The notes: generated from the sequence alone by a model not told the origin. Positions 1 to 7,746 are shown, numbered from the stretch's first letter. The stretch: DNA of 8,349 bases from Erysipelotrichaceae bacterium (GCA_024681275.1 JAILBD010000022.1:1-8349), one strand, 5' to 3'. Numbers and translations: made by a program.

Positions 1-399
1 ATAGACATCGGCTTTGAACACAGCTTTCGCCGCCTTGGTGGCGATCTCGTTGAGATCTTTTCTGTCAGAGTTCACATCTTTCAGATTCTCCGTCTTCTCG
101 GTCAGAGGATAATAAGGATTCTTTGCTGCTTTTGCCTTGCTTAGAGCTTTGGACAGTTTTGCTGCCAGAGATCTGGCATCATCGGCAGCCGTCACCACGA
201 CAGTCGAAGAACCAGTCCCCTTTTTGTCCGAAACATAGACCTTGATCTGAATGGTCTGCACCTTGACAGCCCTGTTTATCTCCAGATGGTCGAGGACATA
301 GAAGAGCTCTCTGGAGTCTTTATCGACGATGCTCAACTCGAAAGCATCTATTTTCTGATTGGCCTTCAGACAAGCCAATATCTCATTCTTCTTCATCAT
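1..399 (-). CDS. tldE: TldE/PmbA-family protein, N-terminal part (cut by window edge)
   Basis: An open frame with no stop runs from ATG at 399 to the window edge (133 codons) and begins MMKKNEILACLKANQKID. It overlaps the tldD stop by 4 bases (ATGA), and GGAGG lies 10 bases upstream (410-414) inside tldD; a second in-frame ATG follows at once (396). The visible part looks like the N-terminal domain of the TldD/PmbA family: an initial helix, then a strand-rich stretch with IQIKVYVSDKKGTGSS, then an Ala/Lys-rich helix. The identity as TldE rests mainly on position directly after tldD, since TldD and TldE form a heterodimeric metalloprotease in which TldE lacks the metal site. The family is usually about 450 residues, so roughly two thirds are outside the window. 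The region that would show presence or absence of HExxxH is not visible, so a second TldD-like paralogue cannot be excluded. Confidence 0.75.
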   Translation of the reverse strand, partial: MMKKNEILACLKANQKIDAFELSIVDKDSRELFYVLDHLEINRAVKVQTIQIKVYVSDKKGTGSSTVVVTAADDARSLAAKLSKALSKAKAAKNPYYPLTEKTENLKDVNSDRKDLNEIATKAAKAVFKADVY

Positions 400-1778
400 C
401 CCAGTTTCGCCTCCGCTTTCAGGAATGGTCCTCCATCAGAAACATAGACCCACTCCTTGTGTCCCTTTCCGCACATGCCCGAACCATGAACAGTGACTTC
501 GTCAGAGATCATAGAGATCGAACTCAGCAGATCGATGACATAACCGGAAATGACGACCGGAGCGATCATCTCGCCGGTGAAGACACCGTCTTTGATCTCC
601 AGGCCATAGGAAGCTGTGCACTGGATCTGCCAGTTCTTCGGATCTTCCATGCCGTTATTGGTCTGACAGAGCAGATAGCCGTGTTTGACGGATCTGATCA
701 TGTCCTCATATTTATCTTTGCCCGGACCGAACCACGTATTGGTCATCCTGGTATAGACCTTGCGCTGATAATCCTGGCGCCTGCCGTTTCCGGTTGGTTC
801 CGTTCCCAGTTCCATGGCACTCAGAGAATCGGAGATCCCTGTCTGCAGGATGCCCTTCTTAATTATCTGGGTACTGTGAGCCTCAACGCCGTCATCATCA
901 AAGAAGTAGGATGCGGCACTCAGACAGCTCGATGCGCCATCGAACATATCGACGAGCTCAGATGCGACATATTTGCCGACATAATCGACGGCCTTGGCCC
1001 TGTTCTTCACAAACATGTCCATTTCAACGCCATGTCCGAACGCTTCATGGGCGATCAGACCGGAGATGGAAGGATCGGTGATGATCGTATACTTGCCCGG
1101 AGTGACCGGTCTAGCCTTCAGCATCCTCACCGCAATATCCAGAACATCTTCCGCTTCAACTGCAAACTTATCCAGAGCTGTGTCAGAATCCGCCTCGCCC
1201 TGGGCGGAATAATTTGACTTGATATTGTCGCCGTCTCTGACCACACACAGTAACATGACGTTGATCCAGTCGTATTTCTGGGTCAGACATTTCTTGTCAG
1301 AAACGAAGATCTTGGAGGTCTGACGCTTCACATAGGAAGTGTTGACATTGATCAGTCTCGATTCTTTTTCGTGAAGACGATCTTTGACTGAACTCAGTTT
1401 CTCGATGATCTGAGCATTGCTCAGCTTTGAAGGATCCTCCCTGAGAAAATCCTCAACGTGTTCCTTCTCTTCCAGCATCCTGACTGAGAAATCTTTGGAA
1501 TAGACCTCGTCAAGCCGGACCGCCTTCCTTACAGCCGCAGCCTTGAGATCTCTGATATCGTTGCAGGAATATTCACTATAGCGTCCATCTTTATAGACCT
1601 TGATGACGAAACCACACTCATTATCCACTTCATCGAGGGAATTTATCCTCGTTGAAACAGAGACCCTCTTGGTCCTGACGCTGCTTCCAAGAATGGAAAC
1701 ATAATCATAGTATCTGCGAAGATCCGCTACCAGTTTCTTTGCATCGGGGATCCTCGATTTAAGATATCGATCTAACAA
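396..1778 (-). CDS. tldD: TldD-family zinc metalloprotease
   Basis: This is the catalytic subunit of the TldD/TldE protease, a cytoplasmic metallopeptidase that in E. coli trims unfolded peptides such as microcin B17 precursor and degrades CcdA antitoxin. From the chosen start the protein has 460 residues, close to the family's usual 460-480. The metal motif HEAFGHGVE sits at residues 244-252 (H244, E245, H249). Near the C terminus GSGMCGKG (432-439) supplies C436, the likely third zinc ligand by analogy with TldD. The N-terminal domain covers roughly residues 1-220. The frame is open as far as an ATG at 1880, but that would overlap the ABC-F gene by about 100 bases and add a basic tail unlike the family. 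I chose TTG at 1778 because AAAGGAGG precedes it by 8 bases. It lies 4 bases after the ABC-F stop and overlaps tldE by 4, implying co-translation. The cellular substrate here is unknown. Confidence 0.9.
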   Translation of the reverse strand: MLDRYLKSRIPDAKKLVADLRRYYDYVSILGSSVRTKRVSVSTRINSLDEVDNECGFVIKVYKDGRYSEYSCNDIRDLKAAAVRKAVRLDEVYSKDFSVRMLEEKEHVEDFLREDPSKLSNAQIIEKLSSVKDRLHEKESRLINVNTSYVKRQTSKIFVSDKKCLTQKYDWINVMLLCVVRDGDNIKSNYSAQGEADSDTALDKFAVEAEDVLDIAVRMLKARPVTPGKYTIITDPSISGLIAHEAFGHGVEMDMFVKNRAKAVDYVGKYVASELVDMFDGASSCLSAASYFFDDDGVEAHSTQIIKKGILQTGISDSLSAMELGTEPTGNGRRQDYQRKVYTRMTNTWFGPGKDKYEDMIRSVKHGYLLCQTNNGMEDPKNWQIQCTASYGLEIKDGVFTGEMIAPVVISGYVIDLLSSISMISDEVTVHGSGMCGKGHKEWVYVSDGGPFLKAEAKLG

Positions 1779-1782
1779 ATGT

Positions 1783-3654
1783 TCATCCTCCTTTATTCTT
1801 CTCTTCCTCGTAAAGCATCGCTTCTTCCCACTTCTCTTCAAGAGCGTGGATCTGATTGTGGATCTCATCGATCTCATCATCCAGCTCTTTCATCTTCTGC
1901 ATATCCTGATAATACTCAGGTTCATAACGAAGAGCCCTTTTATCCTCAAGGATATCCTCCATCAGCGAGATCTCATTCTCAAGCCTCTTCAGATTGTATT
2001 TCGGCTTCTGTTTGATCTCCTTGAGAGGTTTGACTTCCTTGACTTCCTTCTCTTTCTGAAGATCCTCTTTGACCTTCGCGTCGATATAGTCTTTATATCC
2101 ATCCGGATAGAAAGTGACCTTGTCCGTATCGATCACCAGACATGAAGTTGCGATCTTCTTGATGAAATAACGGTCATGGGAAACGAAGAGTATCGTTCCA
2201 TCAAACTCGTTCAGAGCGTTCTCTAAAGCTTCCTTTGAAACGATATCCAGATGGTTGGTCGGCTCATCCAGGATCAGGAAATTGGCCTTTTTCATCATCA
2301 GTTTAGCCAGAGACAGTCTGACCTTCTCTCCGCCGGAAAGAACATTGACTTCCTTGAACACCTCATCCGCCGTGAACAGGAAAGCACCGAGCACTGACCT
2401 GATCTTGAACATATCCAGATCAGGATAGTCGTTCCACAGTTCCTCCAGAACAGTATTGCCGCTGTGAAAATCCGCCAGGTTCTGATCGAAATATCCGATC
2501 TCGATCTGATGGCCCAACATCATATAGCCTCCTAAAGCCGGTATTTCACCGATGATCGACTTGAGAAGTGTCGATTTTCCAGTACCGTTATCGCCCATCA
2601 CGCAGATGCGGTCTCCTCTTCTGATCTCAAGTGTCAGTTCAGCCAACGGCCTGTCATAGCCGACTTTGAAATGATCCATACTCAAAACAGACTTGCCACC
2701 CCTGACACCACATACGAATTTCGCCTTGAATGCTTTTGTATCGGCCTTTTTCGGGTCATCGATCCTCTCCATCCTCTCCAGATACTTGATCTTGGATTGG
2801 GCGAAAGCCGCCTTGTTTTTCTTGTAGCGGAACTTCTCGATGAGTTCCTCCAGACGCTTGATATCCTTTTGCTGCCTTCTGTAGGCAGCTTCCTGCCTGA
2901 TCAGATCGTTCTTCTTCTGTTCCACGAAACCGGAATAGTTTCCGGCGTATCGCTTGATCCCCCCGTATTCCAGTTCATAGACGACATTGACACTGCGATC
3001 GAGGAAAGTCCTGTCATGTGAAACGATGACCATTGCCTTCTTGTATTTTCCCAGATAATTCTCCAGCCATTCGATCGTCGAAAGATCCAGGTGATTGGTC
3101 GGCTCATCAAGAAGAAGGAGATCCGGCTTTGCCAGCAGCAGCGAAGCAAAGGCGATCTTGGTCTTTTCTCCCCCGGAGAATGAAGAGACGTTCCGATCCA
3201 GATCATCCTGCGTGAAACCGAAACCGGCCAGCACGGAAGCCATCTCGCTTTGATAAGTATAGCCGCCCAGATACTTGTATTCTTCCTCCAGCCTGGAATA
3301 CTTCTCGATCAGTTTCTCGTTCTGATCGCTCTGCAGCATCAATGAGACCTCTTCCATCTGTTTTTCTATATCCTTGACCTCATGGAAGACATCATCAAAG
3401 ACCTCCCGCACCGTCTGTGTCGAAGAGATGAGCGCATTCTGTTTCAGATACGAGATCGAAGCCTTGTTCGCCTTGATCAGCTGACCGGAAGAGAGTTCAC
3501 ACTCACCCGTCAGAACTTTTAAAAGAGTGGTCTTGCCACTCCCGTTGCGGCCCACCAGAGCGATCCTTTCGTTCTCGTTCACGGTAAAGTCGATATGTTC
3601 AAATACATCGTTGACACCGAAAAAGACGGTGCCGTCACTAATCTGTACGATCAT
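1783..3654 (-). CDS. ABC-F family ATPase, YdiF-like
   Basis: This is a 623-residue soluble ABC protein with two nucleotide-binding domains and no membrane segment, the hallmark of the ABC-F family of ribosome-associated ATPases. Domain 1: Walker A GRNGSGKTT (35-43), Q-loop Q72, signature FSGGEK (159-164), Walker B ending LLDEPTNHLD (181-190, E184), H-loop H213. A charged helical linker (about 240-300) corresponds to the P-site tRNA interaction motif. Domain 2: GDNGTGKST (354-362), Q391, LSGGEK (439-444), LDEPTNHLD (462-470, E464), H493. A Lys/Glu-rich tail (525-623) should form a coiled coil. Length, domain-2 sequence and the tsa/rex context fit B. subtilis YdiF (about 640 aa) better than resistance-type ABC-F proteins such as Vga or Msr. 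It starts 2 bases after the asnS stop with no clear ribosome-binding site, suggesting coupling. Which ribosomal state it acts on cannot be read from sequence. Confidence 0.9.
   Translation of the reverse strand: MIVQISDGTVFFGVNDVFEHIDFTVNENERIALVGRNGSGKTTLLKVLTGECELSSGQLIKANKASISYLKQNALISSTQTVREVFDDVFHEVKDIEKQMEEVSLMLQSDQNEKLIEKYSRLEEEYKYLGGYTYQSEMASVLAGFGFTQDDLDRNVSSFSGGEKTKIAFASLLLAKPDLLLLDEPTNHLDLSTIEWLENYLGKYKKAMVIVSHDRTFLDRSVNVVYELEYGGIKRYAGNYSGFVEQKKNDLIRQEAAYRRQQKDIKRLEELIEKFRYKKNKAAFAQSKIKYLERMERIDDPKKADTKAFKAKFVCGVRGGKSVLSMDHFKVGYDRPLAELTLEIRRGDRICVMGDNGTGKSTLLKSIIGEIPALGGYMMLGHQIEIGYFDQNLADFHSGNTVLEELWNDYPDLDMFKIRSVLGAFLFTADEVFKEVNVLSGGEKVRLSLAKLMMKKANFLILDEPTNHLDIVSKEALENALNEFDGTILFVSHDRYFIKKIATSCLVIDTDKVTFYPDGYKDYIDAKVKEDLQKEKEVKEVKPLKEIKQKPKYNLKRLENEISLMEDILEDKRALRYEPEYYQDMQKMKELDDEIDEIHNQIHALEEKWEEAMLYEEEKNKGG
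1787..1794 (-). promoter_or_regulatory. Strong Shine-Dalgarno deciding the TTG start of tldD
   Basis: The minus strand reads AAAGGAGG here, a near-perfect anti-16S match lying in the last codons of the ABC-F gene. The nearby ATG (1785-1787) reads ATG AAC ATT TGT TAG and dies at once. The only sensible in-frame start within 5-10 bases is TTG at 1776-1778, 8 bases downstream. Confidence 0.8.
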
Positions 3655-3656
3655 TA

Positions 3657-5036
3657 TTAATAGATAAGATTCTTTGGTGTACGCGGATAAGGCAATACAT
3701 CTCTGATGTTTTCCATACCCGTCAGATACATGACCATCCTCTCAAAGCCGAGACCGAAACCGGCATGTTTGCAGCCGCCGTATCTTCTCAGATCGAGATA
3801 CCACTGGTAGCCGTCTTTATCCATTCCGAGTTCATCCATGCGCTGTTCAAGCAGATCGATCCGTTCTTCACGCTGTGATCCGCCGACCAGTTCTCCGACA
3901 TGAGGGACCAGAAGGTCGCAGGCTGCGACGGTCTTGCCATCATCGTTCAAACGCATATAGAAAGCCTTGATGTCTTTCGGATAATCTGTCAGGAAGACAG
4001 GGCCCTTGACGACCTGTTCGCAGAGATAGCGTTCATGTTCAGTGTTGAGGTCCATGCCCCAGGACACTTTGTTCTCGAATTTGACCGGTGCCTTGAGCAG
4101 GATGTCGATCGCCTCCGTGTAAGGCATCCTTCTGAAATTGGAATTGTAGACATGTTCCAGTCTCTCCAGCAGCGTCTTGTCGATCATGGAATTGAAGAAA
4201 TTCATTTCCTGCGGACATTCTCTTCTGACGTATTCGATGCAGTATTTGACCATGTCCTCGATCAGCTGCATATCATCTTCCAGATCGGCAAAAGCGATCT
4301 CCGGTTCGATCATCCAGAACTCGGATGCATGTGTCTTCGTATTGGAGTTTTCCGAACGGAAAGTCGGACCGAAAGTGTAGACATCTCTGAAAGCCATAGC
4401 GAAAGCTTCGACATGAAGCTGACCGGAAACAGTCAAAGAAGCATGTTTTCCGAAAAAGTCTTCTTCATACTTGGCGTCATCTCTGGTCGTAACAGTGAAG
4501 ACTTCACCGGCGCCTTCGGCATCATTTCCGGTGATGATCGGTGTATGGACATAGACGAATCCCTGATTCTGGAAGAACTCGTGGATCGCCATAGCCAAAG
4601 CGGAACGGATGCGGAAGACCGCCATGAAAGTGTTGGTCCTCGGGCGAAGATGCGGGATCTCTCTTAGGAATTCAAAAGAATGCCTCTTTTTCTGCAGAGG
4701 GTATGATTCCGCAGATTCCCCTTCGATCTGTATCGAAGTCGCTCTGATTTCAAACGGCTGCTTGTTTTCAGGAGTTGCGATGAACTTGCCGATGACATAG
4801 ATCGAAGAACCCGTCAAAAGGTGTGAGACCTCTGAATGGTTCTCCAGTTCCGGACCGTAGACGATCTGGATGTTCCTGAAATAAGTCCCATCATTGAGCT
4901 CGATGAAACCGACCTGGCCGTTATCGCGGTTCGTCCTCACCCAGCCCTCAACAGATACATACTCCAGCTGATCCAGCTCCATATCAGTGCCGTTTGCAGC
5001 CATTTCGTATAATTCTCTTGCAAAATACAGATCCAT
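3657..5036 (-). CDS. asnS: Asparaginyl-tRNA synthetase
   Basis: This class IIb aminoacyl-tRNA synthetase joins asparagine to tRNA-Asn using ATP in the cytoplasm. The 459-residue length is typical of bacterial AsnRS. The N-terminal OB-fold anticodon-binding domain spans about residues 25-105 ([12 protein letters not shown] near 29-40). The catalytic core contains motif 1 (about 155-170, ending in TPIIT), motif 2 [21 protein letters not shown] (226-246, split: FRSENSNT at 226-233, EFWMIEPE at 239-246) and motif 3 [13 protein letters not shown] (428-440) followed by [11 protein letters not shown]. The motif 2 loop is of the AsnRS kind and there is no GAD insertion, arguing against bacterial-type AspRS. 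The gene lies 11 bases after rex with a good Shine-Dalgarno in the gap. No T-box leader is present, unlike many Bacillota synthetase genes, so expression should follow the rex promoter or upstream read-through. Confidence 0.97.
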   Translation of the reverse strand: MDLYFARELYEMAANGTDMELDQLEYVSVEGWVRTNRDNGQVGFIELNDGTYFRNIQIVYGPELENHSEVSHLLTGSSIYVIGKFIATPENKQPFEIRATSIQIEGESAESYPLQKKRHSFEFLREIPHLRPRTNTFMAVFRIRSALAMAIHEFFQNQGFVYVHTPIITGNDAEGAGEVFTVTTRDDAKYEEDFFGKHASLTVSGQLHVEAFAMAFRDVYTFGPTFRSENSNTKTHASEFWMIEPEIAFADLEDDMQLIEDMVKYCIEYVRRECPQEMNFFNSMIDKTLLERLEHVYNSNFRRMPYTEAIDILLKAPVKFENKVSWGMDLNTEHERYLCEQVVKGPVFLTDYPKDIKAFYMRLNDDGKTVAACDLLVPHVGELVGGSQREERIDLLEQRMDELGMDKDGYQWYLDLRRYGGCKHAGFGLGFERMVMYLTGMENIRDVLPYPRTPKNLIY

Positions 5037-5042
5037 AGTATT

Positions 5043-5049
5043 CCCCCTT
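5043..5049 (-). promoter_or_regulatory. Ribosome-binding site of asnS
   Basis: The minus strand reads AAGGGGG, overlapping the rex stop codon and ending 6 bases before the asnS ATG. It supports the start at 5036 and shows that asnS has its own initiation signal despite the 11-base gap. Confidence 0.65.
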
Positions 5050-5671
5050 ATTTGTTCAGTGAATTGACTTCAAAAACCAGTTCCTCGATCGTCGAAACGA
5101 CATCGACATCGGATTTGATCATGCCTTCCGGCAGGACAAAATGTTCTCTGGTAAAGTTGACGATCCCCTTGACTCCGAGCCTGTGCAATTCGTCGACGAT
5201 CTCCTGAGCTCCCGAAGGGATACACAGGATCGCGATCTCACAGCCTTTAGGGATCTTTTCCGCGAGTTCAGATATGTGATAGACAGGTACATTGACCTTA
5301 TCTTCATTGTTCCTGACCTGCGGTTTCAGATCGAATGCACAGACGATCTCACCGGCTACATGATTCCAGTTGTTATAATTCAGGATGGCTTTACCAAGTC
5401 TGCCGACACCGATCAGGATCATATCCTCATCGTAGTCTTCACCGAGCTCCTTCGCAAAGATACTGATGAGCTCTTCGACATCATAGCCGTAACCCTGTCT
5501 TCCCAGCTGTCCGATCAAAGAAAAATCATGACGGATCGTCGTGGCTTTGATATCCACATATTCCGACAATTCCGCAGATTTGATCTTTCTGACACCGTTC
5601 TGCGATAGTTTACGCAAAGCCTTCAGATAGACTGGGTATCTTTTCAATGTAGCTTTTGAAATCTCTGCCAT
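5048..5671 (-). CDS. rex: Redox-sensing transcriptional repressor Rex
   Basis: Rex is a homodimeric repressor that binds DNA when NAD+ is high and lets go when NADH rises, controlling fermentation and respiration genes. The 207-residue protein is full length (the family is about 205-215). The N-terminal winged helix runs over about residues 1-75; [20 protein letters not shown] (32-51) is the recognition region and GRQGYGYDV (57-65) the wing, matching B. subtilis Rex closely. A Rossmann NAD(H)-binding domain follows, with GVGRLG at 88-93 and the acidic residue D114 after strand 2 (CAFD), which favours NAD(H) over NADP(H). The C-terminal stretch after about 190 should be the domain-swapped helix. 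The start is the first ATG after the AT-rich spacer; no Shine-Dalgarno precedes it. A near-consensus promoter lies 9 bases upstream with a Rex-like operator on its -35, so negative autoregulation is likely. The asnS, ABC-F and tldDE genes downstream may share this promoter. Confidence 0.95.
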   Translation of the reverse strand: MAEISKATLKRYPVYLKALRKLSQNGVRKIKSAELSEYVDIKATTIRHDFSLIGQLGRQGYGYDVEELISIFAKELGEDYDEDMILIGVGRLGKAILNYNNWNHVAGEIVCAFDLKPQVRNNEDKVNVPVYHISELAEKIPKGCEIAILCIPSGAQEIVDELHRLGVKGIVNFTREHFVLPEGMIKSDVDVVSTIEELVFEVNSLNK

Positions 5672-5680
5672 AACAATAAA

Positions 5681-5708
5681 ATTATAATATAATTCGCGTA
5701 TTTGTGAA
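5681..5708 (-). promoter_or_regulatory. Promoter of rex and probably of asnS-ABC-F-tldDE
   Basis: The minus strand reads TTCACA (5703-5708; 5 of 6 to TTGACA), a 16-base spacer, then TATAAT (5681-5686; 6 of 6). It lies in the only AT-rich gap of the gene run. The -10 box ends 9 bases before the rex ATG, so the transcript should start only a few bases before, or at, the start codon. I see no terminator hairpin after rimI-tsaD, so this appears to be an internal promoter added to read-through from tsaE. Confidence 0.75.
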
Positions 5709-5719
5709 TTATTTATCGT
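5702..5719. promoter_or_regulatory. Candidate Rex operator overlapping the rex -35 box
   Basis: The plus strand contains a perfect half-site TTGTGAA (5702-5708). Aligned with the known Rex consensus TTGTGAAATATTTCACAA, the 18 bases match at 13 positions, with the mismatches mostly in the second half-site. The good half-site covers the -35 hexamer, so binding would block RNA polymerase. This is inferred from the consensus and from the adjacent rex gene. Confidence 0.5.
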
Positions 5720-5725
5720 ATTTAA

Positions 5726-7162
5726 CTAATCTTCTATCGACATAGAAGGCTGACTCGAAGCATCAAACGACACGAATCTCCCTGCCTTCAGTTCATGCAA
5801 AGCGGCGCACGCGATCATCAGTGCATTATCTGTGCAATACTTCAAAGGCGGAAGGATCAGATCGATATCCCTGAATTCATTGCTGGCGAGTTCCCTGAGC
5901 CTGGAATTGGCTGCAACGCCTCCGGCCAGGACAAGCGTCTTGCACGGATATTCTTTCAACGCAAGTTTCGTCTTTCTGATCAGCGAGTTCAAAGCGACTT
6001 CCTGGAAAGCATAAGCAAGATCATTCTTATCGATCTCATTGCCGGCTGCCTCTTCTTTCTTTACAAGCTGCAGCACTGCATTCTTCAGACCGGAGAACGA
6101 GAAATCATAGCCTTCCACTTTCGGAGTAGGAAGCTGATAGTGCGCCTGGCCATCCTTAGCGAGCCTATCAATGACCGGACCGCCCGGATACGCTTCATGC
6201 ATCACCCTCGCCACCTTGTCATAAGCCTCACCTACCGCATCATCAAGTGTTGTGCCGATGATCCTGAACGACTGATCGTTTTCAATATAGACGAGTTCCG
6301 TATGGCCTCCGGAAACGACCAGAGCCATCATCGGATACTGCAATGGCTTGATCAGTTCATTGATGAAGATATGGCCTTTGAGATGATGGACACCGATCAG
6401 CGGTTTTTCGTAGAAAAATGCCAGCGATTTGGCTGCGATAGCGCCTACATGCAAAGAGCCTATCAGACCAGGTCCTATCGTATAGGCGATGGCATCGACA
6501 TCATCGACACTGATACCGGCTTCTTTGATCGCGGAATCGACGATCGTAGAGATCTGCTCGACATGCATCCTGGAAGCGACTTCCGGAATGACTCCGCCAA
6601 AACGCGCATGAACATCGATCTGTGATGTGACGACAGAACTCAACACATTCAAGTCTTCATCCATGATCGCACAAGCTGTCTCATCACAGCTCGATTCGAT
6701 CGCCAGGACTTTTCTCGCTTCTTTCCCGTCGATGAGGCCCTTGATCATGTCATAGGCATCATCACCGTTCTCGTAGTATCTCTTCCTGGTGCGGACGATC
6801 TCAAAACCAAAACGGTCATAGAGATCATAGGCTTCCTTATTATTTACATTGACCTCCAGATGCATGAACTCGCAGCCTTTTCTTTTGGCGACAGCTGTCA
6901 GGTGCTTGAGCATCTTATATCCATAACCCTTGTGTCTGTATTTTTCCTTGACAGCGATCTTGGTCAGATCACAGTTCTCGAACATATACCAGAGGTCCGC
7001 ATATGCGACGACTTCCCCGTCGATCACATCGACATAAAGTTCACTCAGATCATTGTTTGCGATCTCATTGAGAAAATACATACGGCTCCAGGGCTTGCTG
7101 AAACTGCCATTTTCGATCTCGGTGACCTGTTCCAGATCTTTTTCTTTCATCAGTTCGATCAT
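5726..7162 (-). CDS. RimI-TsaD fusion: N-acetyltransferase plus t6A37 threonylcarbamoyltransferase
   Basis: A single uninterrupted 478-residue frame joins two proteins that are usually separate. Residues 1 to about 145 are a GNAT acetyltransferase of the RimI type (acetylates the N terminus of ribosomal protein S18), with acetyl-CoA loop RHKGYGYK (76-83) and C-terminal YDRFGFE...RKRYY (115-130). Residues about 150-478 are TsaD, which transfers threonylcarbamoyl from its adenylate to A37 of ANN-decoding tRNAs: KVLAIESSCDET (151-162), GPGLIGSL (230-237), metal-binding HLKGH (H260, H264), SGGHTEL (284-290), TTLDDAVGEAYDK (304-316), FSFSGLKNAV (354-363) and CTDNALMIA (443-451, D445). There is no stop and no ATG at the junction (residues 140-151), so TsaD cannot readily be made alone. 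The ATG overlaps the tsaB stop by 4 bases (ATGA). Both activities look intact. B. subtilis keeps rimI and tsaD as adjacent separate genes in the same order, so loss of one stop codon would explain the fusion. Confidence 0.93.
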   Translation of the reverse strand: MIELMKEKDLEQVTEIENGSFSKPWSRMYFLNEIANNDLSELYVDVIDGEVVAYADLWYMFENCDLTKIAVKEKYRHKGYGYKMLKHLTAVAKRKGCEFMHLEVNVNNKEAYDLYDRFGFEIVRTRKRYYENGDDAYDMIKGLIDGKEARKVLAIESSCDETACAIMDEDLNVLSSVVTSQIDVHARFGGVIPEVASRMHVEQISTIVDSAIKEAGISVDDVDAIAYTIGPGLIGSLHVGAIAAKSLAFFYEKPLIGVHHLKGHIFINELIKPLQYPMMALVVSGGHTELVYIENDQSFRIIGTTLDDAVGEAYDKVARVMHEAYPGGPVIDRLAKDGQAHYQLPTPKVEGYDFSFSGLKNAVLQLVKKEEAAGNEIDKNDLAYAFQEVALNSLIRKTKLALKEYPCKTLVLAGGVAANSRLRELASNEFRDIDLILPPLKYCTDNALMIACAALHELKAGRFVSFDASSQPSMSIED

Positions 7163-7746
7163 CTGTAGTAACTCTCGCTTTCTTTCAGATATTTCGGAAC
7201 AAGATAAGAGATGTTCTCAACTTTTTCCCATAGATGTTTCGTCTTAAGAAAAGCTTCAGCGATATCTCCATAGTCATTGTTTTTTCCAACGAGGCTTCCA
7301 TCTCCGACTACCAGATAGTCTTTCACATCGACATCTCTGATCTCGAGCGCCTGATCATCCATGACGATCAGATCCCTGTCATAGACACCACAGTAGACGC
7401 GGGATGCTCTGGCATCCATGACGACCATGCAGTTTTCCCTGTCGGCGGCGTAAAGTCTCAATGTCGAGATCTTGTAGACATCCACAGGGATCGTCTCGCC
7501 GATCACCTTGGCGATCGTCATGCCGATACGAACGCCAGTGTAAGATCCGGGACCCTCCGTGATACAGATGGAATCGATCGCCTTGCGCTCAACGCCCGCT
7601 CCTTCGAAGACTTCTTTCAAAGCGTTGAATACTTCTTCCGACTGTTTCTTGAAACACTCTTTTGAATAAGAAGAAATGATCTGATCATCTCTTATCAGAG
7701 CACAGGTCAGATACTTGTAAGCTGTATCGATGCATAATGTCAGCAT
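7159..7746 (-). CDS. tsaB: t6A biosynthesis dimerisation subunit TsaB
   Basis: TsaB is the inactive ASKHA-fold paralogue of TsaD; it dimerises with TsaD and is needed, with TsaE, for t6A37 formation in bacterial tRNAs. The protein opens with the beta-strand MLTLCIDTA and carries the family signature GPGSYTGVRIG (65-75), followed by VVMDARASRVYCGVY (108-122) and a C-terminal LVPKYLKESE (182-191) equivalent to the usual P-x-YLR-x-[SA]. At 195 residues it is shorter than the common 220-230; the shortening is in the C-terminal half between about 125 and 180, while the dimerisation half is complete. The ATG lies inside the end of tsaE (7-base overlap), with GAGGTGA at 7751-7757 as ribosome-binding site. 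The stop overlaps the rimI-tsaD ATG, so partner subunits are translated side by side. Confidence 0.95.
   Translation of the reverse strand: MLTLCIDTAYKYLTCALIRDDQIISSYSKECFKKQSEEVFNALKEVFEGAGVERKAIDSICITEGPGSYTGVRIGMTIAKVIGETIPVDVYKISTLRLYAADRENCMVVMDARASRVYCGVYDRDLIVMDDQALEIRDVDVKDYLVVGDGSLVGKNNDYGDIAEAFLKTKHLWEKVENISYLVPKYLKESESYYR

Noticed and set aside
459..1217. A 252-codon plus-strand open frame opposite tldD
   Set aside because: It is fully antisense to a gene with clear family motifs, has no ribosome-binding site or recognisable domain, and its length is explained by codon bias of the opposite strand.
2247..3115. Repeated segment GGTCGGCTCATC near 2258 and 3098
   Set aside because: It encodes the Walker B DEPTNHLD motif in each of the two ABC domains, so it is ancient domain duplication and not a mobile or regulatory repeat.
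3900..4667. A 255-codon plus-strand open frame opposite asnS
   Set aside because: Antisense shadow of AsnRS; no motif, and no promoter or ribosome-binding site that I can see.
5020..5060. Search for a T-box or other leader before asnS
   Set aside because: Only 11 bases separate rex and asnS, leaving no room for a riboswitch or T-box.
5672..5760. Terminator between rimI-tsaD and rex
   Set aside because: The gap is AT-rich but has no GC-rich stem followed by a T-run on the minus strand, so read-through is expected.
5795..6625. A 276-codon plus-strand open frame opposite the TsaD domain
   Set aside because: Antisense shadow of conserved TsaD sequence; its low-complexity Ile/Asp/Arg-rich content mirrors the GATC-rich strand.
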